64,000 nt of DNA from Lingula anatina (lineage: Eukaryota > Brachiopoda > Lingulata > Lingulida > Lingulidae). Within the stretch, counting starts at the first letter, position 1; each line of letters starts with the position of its first letter. Both the position numbers and the translations under genes were made by a program. Positions 1 to 13,075 of the stretch are shown in pieces. A model generated the notes under the pieces. The model was not told the origin of the DNA. It ran no database searches and was given only the letters and a program-made list of their open reading frames with translations. The stretch covers positions 2,045,000-2,108,999 of the forward strand of contig NW_019774624.1 of assembly GCF_001039355.2 (NCBI RefSeq), read 5' to 3'.

Positions 1-337
1 GCACATTCCAGTAGAATTATAATTCAGAATTTACCTGTCTGTTCAAGCACCTTCAAACCTCCCCTGACTTAAATATTAACACTATCCCTGCTGTGCTGCT
101 GGCAGGTGTTTGATCACATTATTCTCCATCTAGATCAACCTCACATTTTATACTGTCAATACCAGATATCCAGCCCTTAGTCCTCTTCAAATCCACATCA
201 AATCACATTAAATACCAGGCATAGCCACACATAAAGCTTTGGTCAACTTAGATGGGATTTACTCTCTGTCTTCAATAGCAGAGTAAATATTGACTAGAAT
301 GCCAAGTGCACTTGTCACGACTTGTGTATGTAAAGGG

Positions 338-446
338 GGGGGGGGGTGAGTGAGAGAATGTGTGTGTGTGTGTTTATGTGTGTGTGCATGTGTAAGAGAT
401 TAAGAGCAAGAGTGAGAGAATGTATGTGTGTGTGTGTGTGTTTATG
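338..446. repeat. G-run and imperfect TG microsatellite
   Basis: A G homopolymer is followed by two interrupted TG tracts separated by purine-rich sequence. This is simple-sequence DNA and any frame through it is incidental. Confidence 0.85.
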
Positions 447-3400
447 CATGTGTGAGATGAAAAGAGAGAGTTTTAGTGGGAATATTCATGTGTGAGAGAT
501 TAAGAGGAGGGGGCAATTGAATGGCGGGGGAGGGAGGGAGTGAGAGAGGAAGGAAGTTAAGGAGGGAGACCACAGGTCTGACTAGAGTAGACAGAAAGCA
601 GAAAAATCCATTTAAACTCTTCCAAAGCACTGGAATGCCATCAATTAACATCCTTCTCCCCTCCAAATATTTATAAATTATTCTTCAATGGGCATGCTTT
701 TCAGCAGAAAATGATCACTTTAACATTTTCTCTTTAGTCCAGGTATGCACAAACACCTGTCATAGCTATCTCCCAAATCTGCTGGTACATAACTTGGCAT
801 CCTTTTCTCAAATCTCACATTCCTAGTTTCTAAGATGAATGAATGTCAGCCATCACCTGCCATAGGGCCCAGGGACAAGGATAAAGATACCTGTGTTTAC
901 TGTCAGTTCATTCATCTTCGAAACTACAAACTACAGACATTCGGTAGTGTTTTTTTTCTACTTAATCAAACTACTACTGGTTGCTCAATAATTTGAACAT
1001 CATGCTGTGGACCCTGCAACTGATTGCAATTTCACGATAATGAGTTGTATATTTTGTTATTTTTATGAATATACAACTTTTTTACTGTTAATCTTGCTGT
1101 CATTATGTATTAACATATGACCATTTCTCTGATAAGAAAAATCCAGTTTCTGTACTTGGCCAAAAACAAATTATTTTTCAGACAGAAGTCTAAATATCTA
1201 CCTCAGTGGCATTGCCTGCATGATGACCTTACCTAAACTTTACACAACCTGGGTCCAAACTTCCCAAACCACCTTTTTCAACATCAAACTATATGATTAC
1301 TGTTCATTCAATAAGCCAAAGAATTCTAATGGGTTCAGATTTCCACATAAAAAGTGGATGTTGATAGGGATCTCGCAATCCAATCCCTAGCAACTGTCGA
1401 CAGTCAAAGCAGTGTTTATGACCACGCTGAGAGGCTAAGTTATGAATTATTATATGAACTTCCATTCTGTGGTGTAAACCCAATGGTGTTTAAGCATCAT
1501 AAAGTTTACTCAAACATGCAGGTGTAAAATATTGCCAGCTCTGCAAAAGGCCTACAGCCAGCAATTTCAAATTGGGGGGGGGGGGGGTCTGAAAAATCAA
1601 ATCAAGTCAGTGTAAAACCAAGCTCTCAGTCAGATTCAGAGCAGGCCTTTTTCAGTCAAATTAACTGACATGTTGAAATATCACATGGTGGATAGATATT
1701 GCCCTAGGTGGGGCACTGTGGGAGGGGAAAATATCACTACACACTTGGCATGTACTCCAGAAAAAAAAAAATACTCCTTTTAGTGATTCACTTTAAAATA
1801 TTGAATAGTAAAAATAAAAGGTGAATTCTAGGTGCACATGCAAAAGCATGATGGCCAACTACGCCAACTATGTCCAAACAAAAAGCATCATTTAAAAAAA
1901 TATTATTATCTATAAAAAAAATCATAAAAACACAGATACCTTGGGCAGTCTGTCAAAGTCTGGTTTTGCTGTTCACCACTACCCGTACACACTGACTGCA
2001 CTGACCACATTCTTCAACTGGTCACCATCATAGGCTATACTCTAGGTCTCCTGGATTGTGCACTGACAATATGGAACATCCTATCTCACCTTACCAACTG
2101 CTTTATACTTATGATGAGCACTAACCAATGGGAACAGATGTTTCATATACCAAGAAAACTTTTGACCAATAGGCAAAAGTATTACATCTTTATTCATCAT
2201 ATATACTGATCAATCACAAGGTGACAATTATAATTATTTGACCCAGAAAAACCTATCAGATCAAAGATCTGATATTTCTTGTTGACTGGGTTCATATCAG
2301 TTCATTGAATAATATCCATAAACAAATGCATGAGAATACTTCTTTTTGGAAGAAGCTGCAAAAGTGCTGAGTATGATTAATGTTACAACAGCCTACCACC
2401 AGTAAGTCTTTTCAGACAGAGGAAAGCTTTCCTGCAAATAAAAACTTTACAATGCTGTAACCATGTTGAATGATTAACTTTATCTAATCAGCTTTACACA
2501 ACAAGGGTTTCCCTTTGTTTGACCAATCATTGTGATTCTCAGAATTTAATTCCTTTCTCTTATTAATCCACAATTTTGAGATAATTCCCCCACATTAATC
2601 CTCCTTCCCTACTCCAGTTAATCCTTTCATCCAGATTTTGCATCCATCTTACTCTGGTATTAATTTCTCGGGACTACTACTACTAGTACTAGTATATTGA
2701 TAAATATAGTAATTTCAGCATAGTTGTAAAACATAAAATGTCATATGCTGAAAATCAGACACTTATAACATGTACATTTATTTAATCTTATGCTATACCA
2801 ACCTTTTCATAATGTGCAGGGATGGGTTAAGCAATGATTTGTGAATAGATCAAAAATTCTTTTGGTTTTTTGAAGAAAATTTCATTTGGTAGAAAAATCA
2901 CAGTTAGGATACCTTTAAGTCCACTTACAGTTTGCAAAATATACCTTACCCTAGCAGATGTATTCCCTGACCAGGGGTCTCTCTGTCAAGCTCCCAAATA
3001 GATGTGAACTATTATATTACAATCCACTTACCACACCTGTTTACATACATTACAATTACAATACTGAGCACCGCACCAATACTGTTTACCTTCAATGACC
3101 AATACATGATCAATACAGTGTAAAAACAAAACGAAACAAGGGACACAGTCCCAGAGAGACTGGAGCCGTGAAATGGAAAACAGTGGAATCAATTACACAG
3201 GCGGAACTTTGTTCTGTTGACACCACTGGGGTCTGCTGCGTAATATTTACCCTACCTGTGAGTTCTTTTTATTATGAAGAAGAAAGACCACGACCCATGT
3301 TGTATGGCTGTGAAAAACAAGAGGAAACAAATAGATCAATAAATTCTGCAAAAAAGGGGTCATGTTTAATTGGAAAATTTTGTTTGTGTAGTGGAAAATG

Positions 3401-5486
3401 TTTTCACTCTGTTTAATTCACATTTGACCTGAGAAATTAGAGTCATTTCAATAATTTCAATAAGCTCCTTTGTTTGGCTTTGTAAACCAGTTCAGATATA
3501 AATATGGGCTTGCACTTAGTCTATGATCCAGTTCATTATTTTCATGTTTGGGTTTAAGACTTTGTTCAATATCTTACATATAGCTAGACTTCAGAGGATA
3601 AGACACATTATTGACAATGGCTCGAATTTTATCACTTGGCAAAATGTTGATGAAAAATAAATGAACTCTCAATTGATCATGATATGAATTGTCTCTGATC
3701 AACAGACTAAAATGGTAAAAATATCCCTATGCATGAAGATATTATAGAGTTGTCATTCTTTGAAATTTTCCTACATATCCTCATTTCATCATAAAGAAAA
3801 AACTATCCTAATTTCTAAAATCAAAAATATAATTTGTACTCATTAAAATTGCTAAAGCACATCTGTTCATTTATACTGTCCAAATATGTTCTTTTTAACA
3901 TTCAAAATAATATAACTAATAACATAAACAGATAACTGCTTTTGTATAAATATAAATACCACTCCACAATAAAGGGATTGTAAATATTTCCTCTAGTACA
4001 GAACCTGGGCTATGAGGTTATTCTGATATTTTTATCATGTTTTCTGTCCTTTTTTCTTTACCTTTCTTTATCTTTAAAAAATTCCTTCAAACCAGTAGTT
4101 CATCAATATTTCACCTTTTTCTTGAGCTGATGATGGCTTACCCACATCATCTACGAGTTATAATACTCAATTTTATCAACTCAGGAAAAAAACCATATTC
4201 ATGGCGTTCCAAGACAAAGGCTGAGTAACTTTTGGCTTGATCGCAAGGTTCAAATATTTCACAGCCCCGCCTAAGTTTAGACGTAAATTTATCAAGTGAC
4301 ATGAGTAACACCACGACTTAAACACATTTAACACCCTGACTGAACTGTAGAAATCCCCGCCCACATGCACTTGGCAAGAACCTTGTTGTGGCTTTCAATG
4401 AGGAATTGGAGTTAAACTGTACCTAAAACCAGCAGCAGAATTTTGCCTTGGTACCGAACTTTTTTATGCTCTTGTATTTTAAGGTTTCAAGACTGGTGAC
4501 AGTTAGTGACAATGTACATATGATTTAATATATACGTGCTTTGGCGACTTACCTACTGATTGTCACATGCTTCAACCAAAAACGTTTCCACTTTTCTTTG
4601 TGTTAAAGTTTCCTCACTCCATCACGCTTCCAACTTTGCCCTCGCGTACTTTATTGTTTGGCTAGCAGCTTACCTATACTTAAGTTTCGAACGTTTTGGA
4701 TATATTTTATGTACTCAAAGTCTATTGATTATCTACTGAATAAATTTAAAATTACTTGAGGTATTGTTTTCAATGAAATATATGTACCTCAAGTTAATTA
4801 ACTGATAACCTACGTCGAAGCTAATGCAAGTTTTGTAAACAGCTCTGTATTTACAGCTGAGCACCAGGAACAAGCCGGTGGTGGTTCGTCTTTTGATAAG
4901 TAGTAGTGCGTATAAGTTGCTATCTAGACTTGTAGCAAGTTATTGGCAGTAGATAAATTGAGCTTGCGGTTTGGCTGTGCGATTATTGTTTATTGTATTT
5001 TTTAAAAAACGCACTTATTTTACGCCTTGGCTTGGGTCAAGCACTAGCACGAAAATTCATGCGTTAGCACTCCGATTCTGATATGTACTGCCTAGAGTTC
5101 CATTTAACCGCCCCCATTTAGCCTTACTCTTGGGGCACCTTCCCAATTAAACAGTTCAGGTGTACACTTCCTAACATTATATATGTTAAATAAAAAGAAC
5201 AATTATAAGACCTAAATCTGAAAAAAATAGTTGAAAAAGTTTGAAACCAAGTTCTTTTTCACATCAAGCGGTACATTTTCATATTTCGCTAATCAGCAGG
5301 AGTCCCCACAGAATTGGTTCAGTCTATGTAATACGATAGTTTCATTGGGAATGGACCCTCAGGCTTAATTTACTTAATAAAAATAGCCATGCTATCGCGT
5401 CTGAAACTGGTGTGATACATAAAAATGTACTAACTGCTTGGTGTGAAATAAAAATTTTTTTGATTATCATTTCTTCATTTTAAGGT

Positions 5487-5635
5487 CAGGGGTGGATCCA
5501 GAGCTGTTTCCTGACAGTTTTCTTTGTTAATCAATCCTCCATTTATGACCGTCTTCCGGAAAAAAAAAAAGATGGGTGTCAGTGTAAACTTGAAACTCTG
5601 ATCGTCTTTCAGAAGATGGCCTCAATCTGCCCCTG
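5487..5635 (+). mobile_element. MITE, CAGGGGCGGATCC family, degenerate copy
   Basis: It begins CAGGGGTGGATCCAGA and ends with CTGCCCCTG, an imperfect terminal inverted repeat. The interior (TGACAGTTTTC, ATGACCGTCTTCCG, GTGTAAACTTGAAA, AGATGGCCTCAAT) aligns with the copies at 14981-15151 and 59450-59617 in the same orientation. At 149 bp it is the shortest and most diverged of the three, and no target duplication is visible. No transposase is encoded, so it is non-autonomous. Confidence 0.8.
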
Positions 5636-6271
5636 TTGGTTATAATTATTATATTTATTTTAGATATATAACACGAAGAAGTGTATACCTGAACTGAACT
5701 CTGCCCTTCCATCCAAATACAAGGTTATTGACCTACAGTTAATCTCTATCTCTATCCACATTATATTTTCAGTCGGATGTCCCATGGGCATGGTCTAATT
5801 CTTTACTGTGGAACCTGGGGGCCAGCTGCCAGCACTGCTAATAAGAAAAAAAAAGAAAGAAAGAAAGAAAGCCTAGTCATTATTGGTCAGACTCCCACAT
5901 GGAATAAATACAAGATTTTAATAAATTCAGGTTGAGCAATTTGAGATGCCAAACCTAGAAGGTCAAAACTACTAGTAACAAGACTGCATGATGTCACATG
6001 CTAACATGAAAAAGATAACAGTGAGTGGACTTGATGAACATGCTCTTGAAAACTAGATAACTTTGATAAGCTGGAATACAGGTTTATAATGCAGCAGTAG
6101 AATAGCCACATATTTGCAGACTGGCACATCGAAATGTGATTAGATCCAGGGTATATTATATATAATATATTACCAATTAAAGCGAACTTTGGAATATTAA
6201 CATATGCAGTAGCTTTGACTAAAATACATAAAGATTGCAAACCAGTAGATCCTTCTAATTAACTGCCTCAG

Positions 6272-6297
6272 GAGGAAAATACCAGAAAGATTTAATA
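6272..6297 (+). other. SMPD3: Splice acceptor and 5' UTR of SMPD3 first coding exon
   Basis: The pyrimidine-containing stretch ending CTGCCTCAG at 6271 is a plausible acceptor 26 bases before the ATG at 6298. The upstream untranslated exon or exons are not identified, and there is no in-frame stop between this acceptor and the ATG. Confidence 0.45.
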
Positions 6298-9200
6298 ATG
6301 CTTCACCAGAGCCAATCCCCGTTCAGCAACAGGTTTGCCCAGTTCTTGGACTGGGTGTGTTTCTACATGTACAGGCCATGGTATCTGCTATTGGATGAGT
6401 TTCTATGCTGCTTCGTCCCCACAACACAGGAATTGAAGACCCCATGGCGACGGCTACCACATCTTTTTATCATAGCGCCACTCACACTGCTTGGCACTAT
6501 AGCTACTCTTCCACTGTTGGTGATTAGTTTTTCTCTGTGGTTTCTGTTGGTGCAACCATTTATTGTGCAACCGTTCATCTACTCCTGTTCGATACGGAAA
6601 GAAACAGTGTCTTATTTGAAAGATCAGTATACATTTGTTACAGCTAATGTGTGTTTGCTGCCTAACTGTGTGGGGAGGATGAATAATTTGACTCATAATA
6701 CCCTCAGAGGCTCTGAGATGGGCAGAGAGTTTGCTAGGACTGGAGCCAAAGTTTCAGGTGATTGTGATGGTTGTGACGGAACATCACATCTAACGCAATT
6801 GTCTAAAGCTAACACTACAATTAAAAATAATGGTCATGTTCAAAATGGTGCAGCTCCTGTAAGAATACCAGCAGCAAAGGGAAAAGAAGAGGATCCTATA
6901 GATCATGCCATTCTCACAGAATTTCCAGCATCTGATTTTGTCTGCTTCCAAGAAACATTTGATCGACAGAGCAGTAAAAGATTGGTAGAAGAACTTCACA
7001 AGTGCTATTCATACATTATCTATGACGTAGGTGTTCATAGCTTGCATAGTAATTTTTATACCTACAACAGTGGCCTTGCCATTGCCAGCAAGTATCCTAT
7101 AATGCATGCAGAATTTGACTACTTTCAAGACAGTAAAATGCAGTGCCGTTTGTCCTCTAAAGGAGTTCTTATCACTAAAGTAAGTGTGATAGTGGTGTGC
7201 TTCAAGATATTATGGCAGGTTAAAATGTTTAATTTAAAAAGTATTATGTTTTACTTAAATGGCTGGAAGGTTTTGGGCTGTAATATATATCCTTTCATCT
7301 TCAGTGTATGACCAGTAAGTGGTTTGCAACATGAATCATTTCAGGGAGCACTAGGTCTTGGGCCATCACATACTACATATTTTGTACATGAAAATGACAT
7401 TTTTATGCCCTCATTGTCCTAAGATTAACAGCATATGTTTTTTAAAATCTATATCAGCAGTGGCAAGTTGCTTCTGAAAATGCTGAACCTGCAGAAGTAT
7501 ATAAATTTTTAATTGAAGTAGTTCTGGCACATATAACATATATTTGGTGGTTCAGCACTCAGGCACATTCCAAAAATGGGAGCATCTAGATCTAAATCAC
7601 ACTGAACACATTTAGTGAATTTACTATAGCATATTGTCATAATTTCAGATCCTATTAGGACAGAACAGCACAGGACAAGATGTAGTTGGATACCTGACAA
7701 ATACTCACTTACAAGCATATCCAGGTAAACTTAAGGTGGTGAGGTTGTAAGTTAAAAGTTGCTGTATTAATTAAGGTATATACACACTATATCGGGCTAA
7801 GAATACAAAAATGAAAAGCTTGGATATGAAATGTTTGTTTATAATTNTGGCTATGTCCCTTATTTTGTGTATGTGGGGGTTTATACGAATGCGCTTGCTC
7901 CAGCTGGTGGTACAATATTCGGAGGCGGTATCGCCTCTCTGATCCTCTAGTTGGATATGTCAAGAGAAAAAAGTTCAGATATGATGAGAAAGAGACAATA
8001 TATGTAATGTTCTTTGTCTTAAATCATCCTGTTTTCTTTTTTGGTACTTTTTCTGATGTCCTGAAATTACAACCCCCAACTCATCAAATTGCATTTTTAC
8101 ATTAAAGCAAAAAAGCAGTGCATGTCTTATTGACTTGGCCTTAGTCAAATAGAAAAAAATAAAGGGTCTGCTAATTGCTTGATTGATAAACAGGTAATGA
8201 AATTTTTAGGGACCTTAGAAATATTGCAATAATTGTAGTTTTTCTTGTCAAAACCCTTTAAGTCCTATCATAAGTGAATTAGGCAGTGGAAAAATATATA
8301 TTTCAGTAATATCAAGATATATTATCTTGATATATTATTTTGCAGGCAAGGATAAAACACATCTAAAACAGTTAGACTGCTTGGTGCAATGGTTGGAGGA
8401 GTTTAGGTCCAAGAAGGATTCCTTTGGGGAAGTGGTCGCCTTTGATGTAGTGTGCGGTGACTTCAACTTTGATAACATGTCTCCAGGTAAGTTACATATT
8501 TCAGGTACAGCGATATACAGTTGGGCCCTATTACATGTAAGTTTATATGACTGGGAGATGTGCATAAAATATTGCATGATCATGCACCTAGAATATTGCA
8601 TGATCATTTAATTAATTTTTTCTTTGGGGAGAGGGGGGTTGGGGGGTGTAAGCAAAAAGGTGTAAGCAAAAAGGCTAGATTTTAACAAAGTAAATGGAAA
8701 TTAATTAAGTTGTCTTATTTATTTACTTGTTTGTTTGAATGCATCTTGGTGATTTGTGCAAATAGGAAAATTTGGTTTGCTTTTTTCACTTTTTTGTTCC
8801 TGTTAAATGAATGAGGATTTATATTCTTTGAGCTTAAAATGATACATGTTTTCACAAAAGAAACGTTTTTGTGTATCCAGGTCACCACTATTGCTGGGAG
8901 CATCCCTTGTTTGATAAGTATGTCGATATCTGTCGAGTGAAGCCAGGTTTAGATAAGGAATGGGTCCTTGGTAAGCTGTACCTTTTTTTTCACAATTATT
9001 TTTTGGATTACATGCATAATATATATTCAAATTACACTAAACTCATGTGAAACGTGGAAGCCATGTATTGCACCCTTTTTAAGAGTTGTATACTGTCCAA
9101 GGGTGAACTGAATTTATATTTTCTTTCTTCTTTCAACAATTGGAGACTGTTGGAGACTTTGCAAAAGCATTGTGATGAATAATACTGAAATATATATTTG

Positions 9201-9880
9201 TTTAAATGGAGTGAATGGCTGCCTCTTTGTGTGTGTTTGTGTCTGTCAGTGCATCATAAAAAAACGTAAAATATAATTTTTCAGGCACTGATCGTCGGCA
9301 CATACCCATGTGGGATCCAAGGATAGGAACACCAGAGAAATTTAAATCTGCCCTAGAGGATCCCGCCTTACGCCAGTATTATGTGTTTGATGCTGACATA
9401 GAGGTCAGTAGTCTGGATTACGCTGGTGTGATGCCAGAGAGAGATGAACATGGTGATATTATTTTGAAGCCCACTGTAGGTGGAAAGAGGAGATTGGATT
9501 ACATACTGTTCAGAAGGGGCAGTATTCAGGTAGTTGCAATAAAAAAGTTGAAAAACAGAATGTAATATATTTGAATATTTCTTGGTGTTTTAACTGTTAC
9601 AGTGATATTTTATAAAGCTGAAAAGAAGTGTATAGATGTTGAGGCATGAGAAATAAAGCATTTAGAGATATAACAAATTATGTATCAGCTAGATCAAGTT
9701 TCATGAATAGAATTATTTAAAAAAATTACAGCATAAATGAATTCATTTATTTAGCCATTTATTTATTTCCATTATATTTTTCAGAATGTAACCAGGTTAA
9801 ATTTTGTGACCCAGTTGGTTTTACTGACTGACCACATCCCAGTAAGCATGACCTTGAGAACTATAAAAGCGGCCAAATAG
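6298..9880 (+). CDS. SMPD3: Neutral sphingomyelinase 2 (SMPD3-like), six coding exons
   Basis: Phase-consistent GT-AG exons are 6298-7179, 7649-7724, 8346-8486, 8881-8970, 9285-9529 and 9785-9880, giving 509 residues and a TAG stop. The family is known to hydrolyse sphingomyelin to ceramide and phosphocholine at the inner leaflet of plasma and Golgi membranes, using Mg2+ and anionic phospholipids. Two hydrophobic stretches near the N-terminus (about residues 14-40 and 54-95) match the paired membrane-inserted segments of nSMase2. The exonuclease-endonuclease-phosphatase fold is intact: N117 in TANVCLLP, E219 in CFQET, D358 and N360 in CGDFNFDN, and H495 in LTDHIPV near the C-terminus. A Ser/Thr/Asn/Gly-rich linker (about 130-200) separates the membrane part from the rest. 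The protein is shorter than the human enzyme (about 655), mainly in loops. Introns 2 to 4 are all phase 1. Identification is firm; exon ends rest on consensus sites and reading phase. Confidence 0.93.
7847..7847. other. Single ambiguous base in SMPD3 intron 2
   Basis: A lone n in otherwise continuous intronic sequence. I see no duplicated sequence around it, unlike the n at 22702. Confidence 0.9.
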
Positions 9881-10440
9881 CCCAAACAATATACTTAACT
9901 ACATGTAGTGGCTATTTGGCTATCTGATCCCAAACCAGGCATCCAAACAACCAGACCATATTATAGTCAAATAACCAAGTCAGGTGGTCAAAAAATCAGA
10001 CCAAAGTGCCAAGTAGCCAGACACTCTAATCAGATAGCCAAATAGCCAAGCCATCCACACAAATAACCAGACCATGTATAACCAAATAGCCAAGCCAGGA
10101 GGCCGAGAAACTAGACCAGAGTGCCAAATAGCCAATTCATACGTCTAAATATATATGGACCAGATAGCCAAATAGCCATGGGGCTAAAAATATATAGACC
10201 AGATAGCCAAATAGCCAAGCCATGTGGCTAAATATACAGAACAGATAGCCAAATAACTGTGCCAGGTAACAGGTAACCATATAACAGGACAATTTGCCAA
10301 GTAGCCATTCCAGGTAGTCAGGTGCACAAATCAGATAGTCAAATGTCCAGGATATAAAGTCAAACAACCATTCCAGGTAGTTGGGGAACCTGTAGCAGAA
10401 ATCAGGAACCCATACCCGACCGCCAAATATGTCCAGGCCA
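9872..10440 (+). repeat. Degenerate minisatellite overlapping the SMPD3 stop codon
   Basis: Imperfect units built on CAGATAGCCAAATAGCCA and AACCAGACC recur through roughly 570 bases, with one inverted unit near 9911-9930 (GGCTATTTGGCTATCTGATC). The first unit, GCGGCCAAATAGCCC, contains the SMPD3 stop codon TAG. Spacing of units is irregular, so this is an old or slippage-shuffled array rather than a clean satellite. It would be transcribed as the start of the SMPD3 3' UTR. Confidence 0.8.
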
Positions 10441-10636
10441 ATGGTTAAATAATGAGTTCATATTATTGTCAAATAGACAACATTGCTCAGTAACACAAAC
10501 AGATATTTGAAAAATATGATTAATCACATGTGTTTAGATTAAGAGAAAAATTATTGCATTTATTCATCCTGTCTGAAATTGATTTAAAGGAATATATAGC
10601 TGCCTGGTGGTTTTGAACGGGTTAAAGTTTACTTAA

Positions 10637-10966
10637 AGGGATAATAACTCTTCGTATGAGATCTATATTTCACAATAAAAACACTGTGAACAACTCATAG
10701 AAAAATGATATACCAAAAAAAACGGCATTTATAGCTATTATTCTGATATCTGAGCTTGTCTTTAGACCACGTGATCTCCATTGATGGCTATACTCTGTTA
10801 TAATCTCTTAAGAGATTATAACAAAAAAACAAACTTTTTAGAAAAAAAAACCAGGGACTAACTTTGAATGTAAAAATGGATTCATTAACCATTGGCAAGT
10901 ATGGGAAAATTGTTGTTTACTCCAGGAAAATTCATTTTTTGACCAAAGCGAAGAGTTATTATCCCT
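10637..10966 (+). mobile_element. TTAA-flanked MITE, copy A
   Basis: A 330-bp element with terminal inverted repeats AGGGATAATAACTCTTCG / CGAAGAGTTATTATCCCT, flanked on both sides by TTAA (10633-10636 and 10967-10970). It contains CACGTG at 10768-10773, a perfect 26-bp palindrome at 10797-10822 (arm GTTATAATCTCTT) and a stretch matching the other copies to its end. TTAA target duplication is the known signature of piggyBac and Kolobok-type transposons; no transposase is present. Further copies lie at 28335, 33732 and 41760. It sits in the presumed SMPD3 3' UTR or just beyond. Confidence 0.92.
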
Positions 10967-12326
10967 TTAAAACCCCACTTTCTGTCTAAATACAATATAT
11001 TTACGGATAGAACCTGAGAATGAATTACTTTTTGTTAATCTCTTCAATATAAATATTATATCTAGAACTGTAGTTGTTGCAGAAAAGCTTAATTTATTTC
11101 AATGTGTCAATCTAGGTGTTTTGTTTTCAACCCAGTGTGCAAGTAAAAACTGTGCATTATTTATTGAAAAATCTCATTCATTTTAAAGAGACTGTGATTG
11201 TCACAAAAGAAATGCTATTAGGTATTTTACAGAAAAAATTTTAAAGGTCTATTGGCCAGAAAGCAAGAAATCATGTCCACCAAAAAACAATTCTTAAAAT
11301 ATAGTTTAATTTTTTGTATAATTTATATACCATTTGTCTTATCTCAATTTTGCTACAGGTGTTAATGTTATTAAGAAAAAAAAACAAACAGGTGAAAATA
11401 GCAGATGTGATACTTAAAAATTAGAAAACATAAACGAACAAATGTTGAGTGTATGCTCTTCTATTTAATAAAAAGTTCAGATTTAATAGAATCAAATGAT
11501 AAGTATATGTACACCTGTAGTTTTGTTCATGAAACATTTAAAAGTTTAAATATAATAAATGAATTTCTATTTAAAAATGAGTTAAACATGCTTCGGTTGA
11601 CTGCATATATATATATCACTGTCAGCAAGATGGTTTATTTTTTCAAGGCCACACCTGTTGCCAAATATAGCTAGCAGTGGTCACAAATTAAATTTTAAAA
11701 GGTGTAGGGATCTGAAAAAATTGGGCCTTTTTACCCCTTCTACTCCAGCATAGAAAATGGCATAGATCCTAGGTCAAATTTTGATTCAAAGTTAACTTTT
11801 TCTTGCCATAACTTTAAGGGGCCATTCTAACAGGACTGGTCTTGGCTTAAGAGTATAAGGGAAAAAATGAGTGAGAGCCATTGTGATTCTGTCCAATTTG
11901 TTACTTATCATGGTAAGATTTTGCCATATGATAAAATTGTTGTTATGTCTCTCATTTATGGCTATGTAGTATTTTTGAGTGTCAAAACATATTCTGTTAT
12001 TGTGTAACATTTTGTGACTTAAACATTTATCATATATACAGTACAGTGTCAAGCTCGGAATCAAATTGTGAAAAGTCATGTATACAGATTTGCTCTACAA
12101 TGATAAGAGCTCTTTATGAGGAAGGCATGAAGTACCAGTAGCAAACAGGCTAATTATAGTGTTATTATATGAAGGACACAAGAAAGCAAAAAATGCTCTT
12201 TTTGCCTAGTTCTACTTGTAATGTTTTTTTTTTTTTTTTACTTAGATTTGTCATTATTTTTATGCAAGTTGAGCTCAGATAATGCTGCATTTATGTGTTG
12301 CAACACTGCTATATTATTGAAATACA

Positions 12327-12332
12327 AATAAA
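12327..12332 (+). promoter_or_regulatory. SMPD3: Candidate polyadenylation signal for SMPD3
   Basis: AATAAA followed within about 30 bases by GT-rich sequence (TTGTTGTG, GGTGTTG). It would give a 3' UTR of about 2.4 kb. Other AT-rich hexamers exist in this interval, so transcript data are needed to choose between them. Confidence 0.35.
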
Positions 12333-12845
12333 CCTGATTTGTTGTGAAATGGTGTTGCATTTTTTTATTTTTTTATTTATTTATGTTGTGACGAACATTT
12401 TATATAAAGTACTTTTATTTAAAATTTGAAGTGCACAAAATATGTCAACATTTAGAATCGAGTAATGGGCAAGACTGAACATTTTGTTTCGAAAAAAGGA
12501 GAAAATAATACTTTAGTTGGGTATGGTTTATTGAAAACGCAATTAAGGGGACACAATGTATGTAAAAGGTATCATATATCTTTTATTTTCCATGAAGGTA
12601 AAATTTTCTTTGAAAAAAAATCCTGATACTTGTGAATCAAAGTGCTAAACCTGACATTTTATTTTATTTCTTATTAATTAAATAAATCTATGTAAATGAA
12701 AACCCTTAGAAAAATATAACTAATGTCTCCATAATTTTCTGCAGTCAAGCACTCTGATTCTGCCTTGAGTAAACGCGGTGCATGTTTTGTCTAGGGGCCG
12801 AAAGTCGAGTTCTTTTCTATAGGTTGTTAAAAACCCATTCGCATT

Positions 12846-12921
12846 GTGCTAATCCATTGTCCAATTACAACCACACGCCCACACAAACGTATTGTTGTCA
12901 GTGTTAATTGTGGGCATTTTC
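12846..12921 (+). repeat. Dispersed repeat, copy 1 of 2
   Basis: About 75 bases (GTGCTAATCC.TTGT.CAATT.CAACCACAC ... TTGTTGTCAGTGTT...GTGGGCAT) recur at 15699-15774 with scattered differences. No inverted ends or target duplications are evident, so the repeat class is unknown. Confidence 0.6.
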
Positions 12922-12989
12922 TTCTTTTTCTTATCAACCTATTCGCTGGTTTTAGCCGTCTTTCTCTCTTTCTTTACCCCCCCCCCTCC

Positions 12990-13075
12990 CCCCACTGCCC
13001 TCCTTAATAAACCCAAACTTATGACGCATTATTACACATCTGGTTGTAAACATTAGCCCCCCCCCCCACCCCCTC
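12990..13075. repeat. C-rich homopolymer stretches
   Basis: Runs of C interrupted by short mixed sequence. No coding signal is seen in the 12.4-13.5 kb stretch around it. Confidence 0.7.

Larger units (their letters stand above)
1..6271. other. Intergenic region, no supported gene
   Basis: I see no reading frame longer than about 80 codons with recognisable protein character and no convincing splice-linked coding exons. The region is AT-rich with G homopolymers near 338-347 and 1576-1587, a TG-rich stretch near 359-442, a GAAA microsatellite near 5850-5872 and one MITE at 5487-5635. A non-coding first exon and the promoter of the downstream SMPD3 gene are expected somewhere here, because the first coding exon is preceded by a splice acceptor, but I could not place them. 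Confidence 0.6.

Noticed and set aside
442-666. Small reverse-strand open frame rich in Pro, Leu and Ser
   Set aside because: It runs over purine/GT-rich simple sequence, has no splice or family support and is explained by composition.
3168-3416. 82-codon plus-strand frame upstream of SMPD3
   Set aside because: No recognisable domain, no supported splice partners, and a composition like its surroundings. It could be part of an unknown exon but I cannot support it.
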